Of a DNA stretch of 64,000 nucleotides, positions 33,745 to 40,700 are shown in pieces (position 1 is the stretch's first letter; each line of letters begins with the position of its first letter). A program made the translations under genes and the position numbers. The stretch lies in assembly GCA_002405475.1 (NCBI GenBank), contig DHLX01000018.1, positions 1 to 64,000 on the forward strand. Direction: 5' to 3'. This DNA is from Burkholderiales bacterium UBA4657. Lineage in GTDB: Bacteria > Pseudomonadota > Gammaproteobacteria > Burkholderiales > Burkholderiaceae_E. The notes below the pieces were generated by a model. The model was not told the DNA's origin and ran no database searches. It saw only the letters and a program-made list of their open reading frames with translations.

Positions 33745-34991
33745 TGCCACACCCCACGTGTGTCAATGACCTGCTTGCCTTCCAGTTGCGCCCGGTTGAT
33801 TGCATAGAAAACCTGATGACTAACCAACATGACGATGATGTTGGCACGCCTCACTGCCTCATCCGCTGAAACCAGCTCAATATTGTCGAACTTGGCCAAT
33901 GATGGCGGCAGGTGTTCGATGTGGGGCTCAGCTACAAGGACCTGCCCGGTCTTGCGCCCAGCAAGCAACTGGACCACCTCCATAGCTGGGCTTTCTCGTA
34001 AGTCATCAATATCTGGCTTGAAGGCCAATCCAAGGCAGGCAATGACCGGATCGGTGACCGTGGATGCGGCGCTAAGCACCTGATCAACCACGTAGTGTGG
34101 CTTACCGTCGTTCACTTGTCTTGCAGTGTGAATCAGGCGGGCCTCTTGGGGGGTCTTGCTCACAATGAACCAAGGGTCAACTGCAATGCAATGCCCGCCC
34201 ACCCCAGGGCCAGGTTGAAGGATGTTCACGCGAGGATGGTGGTTGGCCAGCTTGATGAGTTCCCAAACATTGATATCCAGTTTGTCGCAGATAATGGAAA
34301 GTTCATTGGCAAAAGCAATGTTGACGTCCCGGAATGAGTTCTCTGTCAGCTTGCACATCTCAGCCGTTCTGGCATTGGTGGGTATGCATTCGGCTTCGAC
34401 AAAGGTTTTATAAAGTTCTGTGGCACGCTGTGAGCAGCGTTGCGTCATCCCACCAATAACCCGATCGTTGCTGACAAGCTCATGAACCACTTTTCCTGGA
34501 AGCACTCGCTCCGGGCAGTAAGCGATGTTGACATCTGCCACCTCTCCAACCTGGTGAGGGAAAGACAGATCGTTCCTGGCTTGGGCAAGCCAGTCTGCCA
34601 TTTGCTCGGTAGTGCCAACAGGTGATGTGGACTCGAGAATGACAAGATCACCTTTCTTGAGTACAGGAGCGATTGATTTTGCAGCGGCCTCTACGTAACT
34701 CAAGTCAGGTTCGTGATCGCCTTTGAATGGTGTTGGCACCGCGATCAAAAACGCATCGGCAGGCTCTGGCTTCGTCGTGGCACTCAGATAGCCCTGAGTG
34801 ACGGCCGCTTGAACGATAATGTCCAGTTCCGGCTCGACGATGTGTATTTCACCTCGATTAATGGTGTCTACGGCGCGCTGGTTGATATCGACGCCGACAA
34901 CTTTGATTTTTCTTGAAGCCAGCATGGCAGCAGTGGGCAAGCCGATATAACCCAAACCGACCATCGATACGCATTTGAAAGCACTCTTCAT
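33741..34991 (-). CDS. wecC: UDP-N-acetyl-D-mannosamine dehydrogenase
   Basis: UDP-sugar 6-dehydrogenase of 416 residues, oxidising UDP-ManNAc to UDP-ManNAcA with two NAD+. Seen: VSMVGLGYIGLPTAAMLASR (NAD-binding), ILESTSPVGTTEQM, CPERVLPGKVVHELVSNDRV (typical for WecC as opposed to UDP-glucose dehydrogenase), AEMCKLTENSFRDVNIAFAN, and GPGVGGHCIAVDPWF holding the catalytic Cys. Its start overlaps the end of wecB by 4 nt, giving the standard wecB-wecC pair. The ManNAcA product should be one sugar of the repeat unit. Confidence 0.94.
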   Translation of the reverse strand: MKSAFKCVSMVGLGYIGLPTAAMLASRKIKVVGVDINQRAVDTINRGEIHIVEPELDIIVQAAVTQGYLSATTKPEPADAFLIAVPTPFKGDHEPDLSYVEAAAKSIAPVLKKGDLVILESTSPVGTTEQMADWLAQARNDLSFPHQVGEVADVNIAYCPERVLPGKVVHELVSNDRVIGGMTQRCSQRATELYKTFVEAECIPTNARTAEMCKLTENSFRDVNIAFANELSIICDKLDINVWELIKLANHHPRVNILQPGPGVGGHCIAVDPWFIVSKTPQEARLIHTARQVNDGKPHYVVDQVLSAASTVTDPVIACLGLAFKPDIDDLRESPAMEVVQLLAGRKTGQVLVAEPHIEHLPPSLAKFDNIELVSADEAVRRANIIVMLVSHQVFYAINRAQLEGKQVIDTRGVWQ

Positions 34992-36106
34992 TTTTCTTCG
35001 CTCAAAAATTTAACAATTCGATTGGCAGCGTGTCCGTCACCATATGGGTTATGGGCATGGCTCATACGCTCATATTCTGCAGGGTCATCCAGTAGCCGGT
35101 GAATCTCTGTCAAGATGGTTTCCTTGTCAGTGCCTACAAGCTTAACAGTCCCTGCAGTAACTGCCTCAGGTCGCTCTGTCGTATTGCGCATAACTAGTAC
35201 CGGTTTGCCGAGTGAGGGGGCTTCTTCCTGAACCCCGCCGGAGTCGGTCAACAGAATGTGCGATCGTTCCATCAAGTAAACGAATGGCAGGTAATCTAAG
35301 GGCTCTATCAGATGAATGTTTTTTCTATTTCCCAGCATGCGCCTGACTGGCTCTTGAACGTTAGGATTTAAGTGAACTGGATACACAACTTCTAGATCAG
35401 GACGCTCACTTATTTTTTGTATAGCGGCGCAAATATTTTCAAAACCAGCCCCAAAATTCTCACGGCGATGTCCCGTAACAAGAATTAGGCGCCTGTCTGA
35501 ATCTAGGAATTGAAATTCTTGCTCCATTGAGGTCTTCAGCTCAATATCAGAGCGAAGGCGCTGAACAACATCTAGCAAGGCGTCGATGACCGTATTGCCT
35601 GTCACATGAACAGCTTCACTTCTAACGCCTTCACGAAGTAGATTGCCTTTTGCAGCTTCCGTCGGTGCAAAATGCACATATGCGATCGCGCCAGCGATAC
35701 GGCGATTCATCTCTTCCGGCCATGGCGAATAAATATCACCTGTTCTCAGACCTGCTTCAACGTGACCAACAGGAATTTTTTCATAATAGGCTGCTAGACT
35801 GGTCGCAAGCGTGGTTGTTGTGTCTCCGTGCACGAGTATGTAGTCTGGCCTCCATTCTTTTAAAACCTTACGCATCCCGAGCAAGACATTACTGGTAATA
35901 TCTGTTAGATCCTGACCCGGCTTCATCAAGTTAAGATCAAAATCTGGCACGATATCAAAAAGCGTCAATACTTGGTCAAGCATCTGCCGATGCTGAGCAG
36001 TAACACAAACCTTTGCCTCGATCAGTGGACTACTGGCTAATTCTTTTATAACCGGGGCCATTTTTATGGCCTCTGGGCGTGTACCGAATACAGAAAGCAC
36101 TCTCAA
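34988..36106 (-). CDS. wecB: UDP-N-acetylglucosamine 2-epimerase (non-hydrolysing)
   Basis: Epimerase of 372 residues, the normal length, interconverting UDP-GlcNAc and UDP-ManNAc. Seen: LSVFGTRPEAIKMAPVIKEL, LVHGDTTTTLATSLAAYY, VGHVEAGLRTGD, ILVTGHRRENFG and LTDSGGVQEEAPSLGKPVLV, all diagnostic. The start is TTG, placed by the strong AAGGAG about 7 nt upstream; the protein then begins MRVLSVFGTRPEA. It is the first gene of the minus-strand operon. Between it and the ops element lies a 209-nt untranslated leader, so expression is probably controlled by RfaH-type antitermination. Confidence 0.94.
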   Translation of the reverse strand: MRVLSVFGTRPEAIKMAPVIKELASSPLIEAKVCVTAQHRQMLDQVLTLFDIVPDFDLNLMKPGQDLTDITSNVLLGMRKVLKEWRPDYILVHGDTTTTLATSLAAYYEKIPVGHVEAGLRTGDIYSPWPEEMNRRIAGAIAYVHFAPTEAAKGNLLREGVRSEAVHVTGNTVIDALLDVVQRLRSDIELKTSMEQEFQFLDSDRRLILVTGHRRENFGAGFENICAAIQKISERPDLEVVYPVHLNPNVQEPVRRMLGNRKNIHLIEPLDYLPFVYLMERSHILLTDSGGVQEEAPSLGKPVLVMRNTTERPEAVTAGTVKLVGTDKETILTEIHRLLDDPAEYERMSHAHNPYGDGHAANRIVKFLSEEK

Positions 36107-36280
36107 GAAATTACTCCTTCATTTCTCTGGAATCTGAGATTCTCGCCAGATCCATCAAATATTTTTAGCAACTTTATTGACCCGATTGGTAATTTTTCCA
36201 ACAACAGGGGAGCATTGAATAACGCACTACCCCTCGCCAAACGAAGGCAGGGGACTAAAACGCAATCACATTTGCTGACT

Positions 36281-36298
36281 GAGATTTTGAGAAATCTC
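36281..36298 (-). other. Small hairpin just downstream of the ops element
   Basis: Perfect 7-bp stem GAGATTT / AAATCTC with a 4-nt loop, 18 nt downstream of the ops element in the direction of transcription and within the untranslated leader of wecB. It has no U run, so it is not an obvious terminator. It could assist pausing or be a chance palindrome. Confidence 0.4.
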
Positions 36299-36315
36299 TT
36301 AAATCGGCAATTCCG

Positions 36316-36332
36316 AAAAGCACGCTACCGCC
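36316..36332 (-). promoter_or_regulatory. JUMPstart/ops element for RfaH recruitment
   Basis: On the minus strand the sequence GGCGGTAGCGTGCTTTT is present. GGCGGTAGCGTG is the ops core known from enterobacterial RfaH-controlled operons, where it pauses RNA polymerase and loads RfaH. The preceding bases (GCTGATCGTGAAACGGCAGG) resemble the upstream part of the JUMPstart element. It lies 209 nt before the TTG start of wecB and points into the polysaccharide operon. An rfaH gene lies at 40.7-41.2 kb. The promoter itself must lie further upstream; TATAAA on the minus strand at about 36393-36398 could be a -10, but I see no well-spaced -35. Confidence 0.85.
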
Positions 36333-36361
36333 CTGCCGTTTCACGATCAGCAAGCGCGGTC
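36326..36361 (-). repeat. 36-bp perfect direct repeat, copy 1 (intact ops leader)
   Basis: Identical base for base to 37181-37216. The end nearest wecB is GGCGGTA, the first part of the ops core. The similarity continues imperfectly to about 36490 (copy 2 to about 37345), including CATTTCTCAAAGT, GACGGTGTGGCAAAAT and TTGCAGC blocks, so the whole leader of about 165 bp was duplicated. Confidence 0.9.
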
Positions 36362-36481
36362 TGCGAAGTCCAACAGGGGGAATCCGAGTCTTTTTATAGG
36401 CAGCGGAGTGCTGCAAAAGGCCTGACGGTTAACGGCATTTTGCCACACCGTCATGACTTTGAGAAATGTTTCGGCAACGCT

Positions 36482-37189
36482 TCAGCTGATCTTGCGCAAG
36501 TTGGCCGGTGCAACGCGCACCCGTACTTGCTTTGAGAGCAGTTCGATCAACACCATGACGCGACGCTCCCCGTCGGCCATTTAGTAAATGCCTTCGATGC
36601 CGGCGAACGGTGCTTCTGTGAGACGTACACGCTCACCGGGCTTGAACAGTCGCTCCGGCTCGGCCTGAACAGATGCCTCTTGCGCACGAAGGGTGGACAG
36701 CGGTTTCACGTCGAGCGCGCCGTCGGCAATCAATCGCAGGTACTCGGCCATGTTGCGGCCCTCGGTCCGGCGCACGTAGGCGAGCGGGTAGTCGAGCCCG
36801 CCCTCCTCGTACTTTACGTCGTAGCGGCCAGGTCCGTAGGAGGTCGAGATCAAAAAATCGAGCTCCTTACTGTAAAAGTCGGCACGCTGAAGGTCGAGTC
36901 CGACGTCGCCAACAAGGACCACACGTGCCTTCTTGCGACACATTCGAAAGGCTGCCGAGACAATTTCGTCCGACGAACTAGCTGCCGTGACGATCACACC
37001 GTCGGCTCCAATACCGCCGGTGAGACGCGCAACCTGCAGGACATCGTCAACGTCGTCAGGGTGAACACCACAGTTCATGCCATGGCGAGCGGCAAGCGCG
37101 ATACGCGAGCGGTCTAGGTCGACGCCAATGACACGACATCCGTTGGCGCGCAGAAGTTGAACGGTGAGTTGGCCGAGGATACCGCCCTG
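36482..37189 (-). pseudogene. Chimeric relic: dehydrogenase fragment joined to rfaH-like 3' end
   Basis: Two broken genes in one frame. The 5' part (about 36700-37189) is an internal piece of the medium-chain dehydrogenase domain (GILGQLTVQLLRANGCRVIG, ELDFLISTSYGPGRYD), closest to the fusion protein encoded at 31.6-33.7 kb. It has neither its own start nor its C-terminal domains. It runs in frame into an RfaH-like C-terminus: RLFKPGERVRLTEAPFAGIE, GIY, then a TAA stop. After the stop the same frame continues MADGERRVMVLIELLSKQVR and ends VRVAPANLRKIS, closely matching the intact RfaH (QMAEGERRVLVLIEILSKPV). The TAA replaces the Gln codon of the intact gene (IYQMAEG). The relic therefore records at least two breaks and one nonsense mutation. 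It should not make a functional protein. Confidence 0.85.
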
Positions 37190-37345
37190 CCGTTTCACGA
37201 TCAGCAAGCGCGGTCAGCGGGCTAGGCAGGGTGATTATGAAGCTTTTAGAGGCAGTCTAGCGCTGCAAAAAAACCTTACGGCTTGCTGTATTTTGCCACA
37301 CCGTCTTCACTTTGAGAAATGTTGAGGCAGCGCTTCAGCCGATCT
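37181..37345 (-). repeat. Second, truncated copy of the ops leader
   Basis: Contains the 36-bp perfect repeat (37181-37216) and the imperfectly matching rest of the leader. At the ops core it reads GGCGGTATCC instead of GGCGGTAGCG: the dehydrogenase fragment starts exactly there, so this copy of the element is cut in its core and is probably inactive. Confidence 0.8.
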
Positions 37346-37440
37346 TGCACGCGCTGGCCTGGGCTTAGGTTTTTTCTGGCTTCTATCCATCAGAACAGTG
37401 CGCGCGCTGAAACGCCAATTGGCGCAACGGTGATGCTGTG
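37330..37440 (-). pseudogene. Strongly decayed rfaH-like 3' end (tentative)
   Basis: Just upstream of leader copy 2, where leader copy 1 has the rfaH-like 3' end, the minus strand reads VLMDRSQKK and ends with GCAAGATCGGCTGA, matching GCAAGATCAGCTGA of the other relic. The stretch between aligns poorly. I read it as a second, much more decayed rfaH-like end; this is weak. The rest of the gap up to 37587 shows no gene or motif I recognise. Confidence 0.4.
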
Positions 37441-37587
37441 CGCTGTGAGTTTTCCGAAACACCTGAAAATGGATATCTTTACGGATAAGTTCAATTTCCA
37501 GACGCCCGCCATATTGACTGAGCAGATAAACCGTGAACCCCATTAGGCTTTGGTTTGACTGTCTGAACAGTCCTACAGCTCGCCGTA

Positions 37588-37968
37588 CTAGTGCACCGTC
37601 GGCAGATGAGCTACGCCGAAGCGTCCAGCCAATTCGGCAAGACGCTTGTCAAGCGTCCACAATTCAGCGCCGGGTGTGATGAGTGTGGAAGCCAGTAGCG
37701 ACATGTCCACTAACCCGCACCCAAGTCCATACAGCCCCTCGCGCTCGATGAATTCCATTACCTCGGACAAACCCGCTTGATTGCAGGGCTGCAACAAGCT
37801 CATGCTATTCAGCGTCTGTATGCGCGGCGTTGGTGGCGTCCCGCACGCGATTTCGACTATGACCATCGGGTGAGCTAGCGCGAGGTCTAGCTCGATCAGG
37901 TCAACCAGCACATCATTTCGGTTGCGGAAATGATCAATCCACACCGATGTGTCAATAAGCACGCTCAT
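37588..37968 (-). CDS. vapC: VapC-like PIN-domain toxin
   Basis: PIN-domain ribonuclease of 126 residues. Seen: VLIDTSVWIDHFR with the first catalytic Asp, MVIVEIACG with the Glu, GLVDMSLLAST with the third acidic residue, and ELWTLDKRLAELAGRFGVAH with the fourth. VapC toxins cleave tRNA or rRNA and are inhibited by the partner antitoxin. The start overlaps the antitoxin stop by 4 nt (ATGA), the usual order for such modules. Confidence 0.9.
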   Translation of the reverse strand: MSVLIDTSVWIDHFRNRNDVLVDLIELDLALAHPMVIVEIACGTPPTPRIQTLNSMSLLQPCNQAGLSEVMEFIEREGLYGLGCGLVDMSLLASTLITPGAELWTLDKRLAELAGRFGVAHLPTVH

Positions 37969-38171
37969 TGCGACACCGGCTCCTCACGGCGACGCGGTAC
38001 ATCCCGCATTTCAGGCATTGTGCCGCCCAAGGCAGCAAGACGCTTGGCTGCTTGCACGCGCACAAAGGTCTTCATGGCTTCCCGAAAAATATCCGACTTG
38101 TCCATATTGGGGTCGGCCACTTCCAGGGCCTTTTGATACAGTGCATCGTCGATTGTGACGGTGGTACGCAT
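37965..38171 (-). CDS. vapB: VapB-type antitoxin
   Basis: Short antitoxin of 68 residues starting MRTTVTIDDALYQKALEVAD, the ribbon-helix-helix-like opening of DUF2191-type VapB proteins, followed by SDIFREAMKTFVRVQAAKRL. The ATG at 38171 has GGAGG upstream; earlier in-frame codons lie in the operator. It should bind and neutralise VapC and repress its own promoter through the palindrome upstream. Confidence 0.88.
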   Translation of the reverse strand: MRTTVTIDDALYQKALEVADPNMDKSDIFREAMKTFVRVQAAKRLAALGGTMPEMRDVPRRREEPVSQ

Positions 38172-38184
38172 AGAGAAGCCTCCA

Positions 38185-38216
38185 CTTATTTTGATGCTAT
38201 TTTGCATCAAAATAAG
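38185..38216 (-). promoter_or_regulatory. Operator palindrome of vapBC
   Basis: Perfect 13-bp inverted repeat CTTATTTTGATGC / GCATCAAAATAAG around a 6-bp centre. An imperfect outer echo (CCACTT...CAAGTGG) extends it. It lies immediately upstream of the vapB ribosome-binding site and fits an autorepression site for VapB/VapBC. Confidence 0.75.
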
Positions 38217-38300
38217 CATCAAAGCAAGTGGAGGGTGAAAAAAAGCCGCCTTGATAAACTGTAAACTCCACTAGCCCTTAGTTTGACTTCCAGCAGTTAA

Positions 38301-38537
38301 AGAGTACGCCAAAAGCGAACGCCCCATGCCCTCGCTACCGAGGCTATACAACAACTGATTGCAGAGAAAGAGCGCGAATACGCATGGCACGAAAGCTGTG
38401 ATGCTGCTCTCAGGCACTTTGATGAAACAGGCTTGCATGCCACTCATAATGAAGTTATGGCGTGGATGGAGTCATGGGGCACAGATAAAGATATTGCCAA
38501 CCCGGCAATTTCTCTGCACCGGTCACGATCACTGTGA
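38301..38537 (+). pseudogene. N-terminally truncated CopG-type antitoxin
   Basis: An open frame without a start codon reads KRTPHALATEAIQQLIAEKE, then WHESCDAALRHFDETGLHAT and EVMAWMESWGTDKDIANP, to a stop at 38535-38537. KRTPHxL..EAI is the ribbon-helix-helix motif of CopG-family antitoxins, and the rest matches their C-terminal part. The first beta strand and start are missing (a stop precedes at 38298-38300), and no toxin gene follows. It is a remnant of a lost toxin-antitoxin pair. Confidence 0.7.
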
Positions 38538-38560
38538 AAGGTCGACTCGCGACACAAACC

Positions 38561-38602
38561 TTGACATACCTCTCGCCAAAAGATATCTTTAGCATATCTT
38601 TT
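38561..38602 (+). promoter_or_regulatory. Promoter and operator of the MazF-like toxin-antitoxin pair
   Basis: A perfect -35 (TTGACA, 38561-38566) is followed after 17 bp by TATCTT (38584-38589). A palindrome AAAAGATAT / ATATCTTTT with a 7-bp centre (38578-38602) covers the -10, as expected for an autorepressed antitoxin promoter. Confidence 0.65.
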
Positions 38603-38615
38603 AGTGGAGATACCC

Positions 38616-38897
38616 ATGCCTGCTGCCAATGCCCAAATTGCTTTTCGCTACCGACCGCAAGACAGCGCCACCGGTGTAACCCGAACGACTGCAAAGCGTT
38701 TAGCCGTATTGCTGGGTGTAGATGAAACCCAGGTCATTCATATTGCCTTACATGAGTTGGCCAGCAAAGTACTTCCTCAATACGAGGCCGATGGCGGCGC
38801 ACTGACCAAAACTCAACTCAGCAAACTCAAAAAGTCAGCGCCAAAGGCCCAAGGTGGTACTGTGCGGAGCAGTCTCTTTGACGCAGACAGCGCCTGA
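38616..38897 (+). CDS. Putative antitoxin of the MazF-like module
   Basis: Protein of 93 residues. I do not recognise a named family. It contains GVTRTTAKRLAVLLGVDETQ, VIHIALHELASKVLPQYEAD, which looks like a short helical DNA-binding domain with CopG/Arc-like spacing, and a Lys/Ser-rich tail. The ATG at 38616 has GGAG upstream; a GTG at 38604 is possible. Its stop overlaps the start of the toxin-like gene by one base (TGATG), and a palindromic promoter precedes it, so the antitoxin role rests mainly on context. Confidence 0.65.
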   Translation: MPAANAQIAFRYRPQDSATGVTRTTAKRLAVLLGVDETQVIHIALHELASKVLPQYEADGGALTKTQLSKLKKSAPKAQGGTVRSSLFDADSA

Positions 38898-39301
38898 TGC
38901 GTGGGTGGCCAGAACCAACGGCAGGCGATATCGTTTGGTGTCATTTCCCTGACCATATCCACCCCAAGCCCAAGGCACGTCCTGGCCTCATTACCTCTAC
39001 CAAAGTGGACGATGAAGGCAAGGTATTTGTTGTCGTGGCTTATGGAACCAGTCAAAAAATAAATCGTCTTTATAGCGGTGAGTTCCGTATTACACGGCAA
39101 GACCAGCCTGCTGCCTATGCGCATGCCGGCCTCAGCTATGACACCAAATTTGACTTAAGCAAAGCGCTTGAACTTCCCTACAACAATGACTATTTCTCGG
39201 TACCACCGCATGCCCCGCATGGACAAACGCCTAAATTAGGTACTTTGCACCCGAGCATGGTTCGAGTGGTTGCCGCAGCTATTGCTGCCACACGTCAATA
39301 G
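38897..39301 (+). CDS. MazF/PemK-like toxin
   Basis: Protein of 134 residues with a PemK-fold opening: GDIVWCHFPDHIHPKPKARP followed by GLITSTKV, matching the GDIVW..F....RP.L.. start of MazF-type endoribonucleases, and a central FVVVAYGTSQK strand. It is longer than a standard MazF (about 110 residues) and its C-terminal part (YDTKFDLSKALELPYNNDYF) is less familiar. It would cleave RNA when the partner antitoxin is lost. Translationally coupled to the upstream gene. Confidence 0.7.
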   Translation: MRGWPEPTAGDIVWCHFPDHIHPKPKARPGLITSTKVDDEGKVFVVVAYGTSQKINRLYSGEFRITRQDQPAAYAHAGLSYDTKFDLSKALELPYNNDYFSVPPHAPHGQTPKLGTLHPSMVRVVAAAIAATRQ

Positions 39302-39307
39302 ACAGTA

Positions 39308-40144
39308 ATGCGCCATTTTTTTCACCCGGCACCGCCCACCGCCATTGGCGATGTACAAGGCTGTTACGCTGAACTGCAGGCCTTGTTAGCGCAAGCCACG
39401 CCGCCGTTCTGGTTTTGTGGCGACCTGGTGAACCGTGGGCCTGATTCGCTGGCCTGCCTGCGCACGGTTAAGCATTTGTGCGAACAGGGGCAGGCACTGA
39501 CGGTGCTGGGTAACCACGATTTGCATTTGCTGGCGGTTTCGCAGGGTATTCGCCCCTTGCATGCCAGTGATACTTTGTCCGATATTTTGCAGGCACCCGA
39601 CCGCAATGACTTGCTTGATTGGCTGCGACAGCAACCACTGGCACATTTTTCTCAAGGTCATTTGCTGGTACATGCAGGCGTATTACCAGCGTGGTCGGTG
39701 GAACAAACCCTGAGTCTGGCCCGCGAAGTGCAGGCGCAATTAAGCGGCACGCACTGGGTCGATTTTTTGCGTACTATGTACGGCAACCAGCCCGATTATT
39801 GGGATGATAGTTTGCAAGGTGCAGACCGTTGGCGCGTGGTGGTGAATGCGCTGACGCGACTGCGTTTTTGCACGACGGCGGGGGGCATGGACTTCACGGC
39901 CAAAGAAGCGCCAGCTGAAGCACCTGCGGGTTGTTTGCCCTGGTTTGAGGTGCCGAACCGGCGTACCGGGAATGTGACGGTGGTGTTCGGGCATTGGTCT
40001 GCGCTGGGACTGGTGTTGCGCCCGAACCTGGTGGCGCTGGATACGGGCTGCGTCTGGGGCGGTCAGTTGACTGCTGTCAGTTTGAATGCCGACTGGAGCC
40101 AGAGAGGGGTGTTGCAAGTGCGAAATCACACTCAGTCGGGCTGA
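39308..40144 (+). CDS. apaH: Symmetrical bis(5'-nucleosyl)-tetraphosphatase
   Basis: Metallophosphatase of 278 residues that splits Ap4A into two ADP. Seen: AIGDVQGCYAELQALLAQA with the first metal ligands, WFCGDLVNRGPDSLACLRTV, TVLGNHDLHLLAVSQGIRPL and LLVHAGVLPAWSVEQTLSLA, with VVFGHWSALGLVL and ALDTGCVWGG at the end, the full ApaH set. The ATG lies 6 nt behind the MazF-like gene, so it may be read from the toxin-antitoxin promoter or from its own. Confidence 0.93.
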   Translation: MRHFFHPAPPTAIGDVQGCYAELQALLAQATPPFWFCGDLVNRGPDSLACLRTVKHLCEQGQALTVLGNHDLHLLAVSQGIRPLHASDTLSDILQAPDRNDLLDWLRQQPLAHFSQGHLLVHAGVLPAWSVEQTLSLAREVQAQLSGTHWVDFLRTMYGNQPDYWDDSLQGADRWRVVVNALTRLRFCTTAGGMDFTAKEAPAEAPAGCLPWFEVPNRRTGNVTVVFGHWSALGLVLRPNLVALDTGCVWGGQLTAVSLNADWSQRGVLQVRNHTQSG

Positions 40145-40330
40145 TCATTAGCCAGCGGAATATGTCTGGCCAATTCCATACTGTCATGAAGCAGCCGCAA
40201 AACATCTATGGCATGCCCTTCCACCTCTTTGAATATAACAAAATGGCGACCTTTTCTTCCTTGCCTGGCCACGTGTAGAGTGCAGATGCCTGGTCTGCCA
40301 AACGAACCTGCCAGACTCTGTTCACGCAGC
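40132..40330 (-). pseudogene. Truncated ParE-like toxin
   Basis: Behind parD a frame without start codon reads SLAGSFGRPGICTLHVARQG, RKGRHFVIFKEVEGHAIDVL, RLLHDSMELARHIPLANDQP to a stop at 40132, overlapping the end of apaH by 13 nt. RHFVIFKEV..AIDVLRLLHD..ELARH is the C-terminal half of ParE toxins. The N-terminal third is missing, so the toxin should be inactive. Confidence 0.75.
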
Positions 40331-40603
40331 TTTGGCAGCTTTGCCGATGAGTGTTTTAAGGTGCGTCCTTAAGGACTCTTTATCACCAAAGGCCTTGAAT
40401 CGACCGGCCTCGATGTCTGCAATACCCACTTGCACCGCAGACCGGAGCGCCTCAATTCGGCTGGCGTCTTCGGCCTCGCGTTGCTCAACCAGGCGAAGCC
40501 CTTCGCGCAGCACTTCACTGGCATTTTGGTAACGACCACTACACACCAGTTGCTCTAGCAGTGAAGTTTGATGTTCAGTAAGTACTATATTGCGTGTCGG
40601 CAT
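40322..40603 (-). CDS. parD: ParD-type antitoxin
   Basis: Ribbon-helix-helix antitoxin of 93 residues: NIVLTEHQTSLLEQLVCSGR, YQNASEVLREGLRLVEQREA, a good match to ParD. The C-terminal part (FGDKESLRTHLKTLIGKAAK) is near the usual end. It should bind ParE and its own promoter, but the toxin gene next to it is truncated, so the antitoxin is orphaned. Confidence 0.88.
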   Translation of the reverse strand: MPTRNIVLTEHQTSLLEQLVCSGRYQNASEVLREGLRLVEQREAEDASRIEALRSAVQVGIADIEAGRFKAFGDKESLRTHLKTLIGKAAKAA

Positions 40604-40700
40604 ATCGGCTCTTTGTTTACGCTAATTGGCATAGTATGCCAATAAGTACGGTTGGTCAATAAACACGGGCTTGCCCGATTACTGTTTCTGACACCCCCGA

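Noticed and set aside
36215..36535. A 106-codon frame on the plus strand across the ops leader
   Set aside because: It lies over regulatory sequence and the rfaH relic, with no recognisable protein features.
37307..37543. A 78-codon frame on the minus strand
   Set aside because: It covers the decayed rfaH-like end and leader copy; no start signal and no family match.
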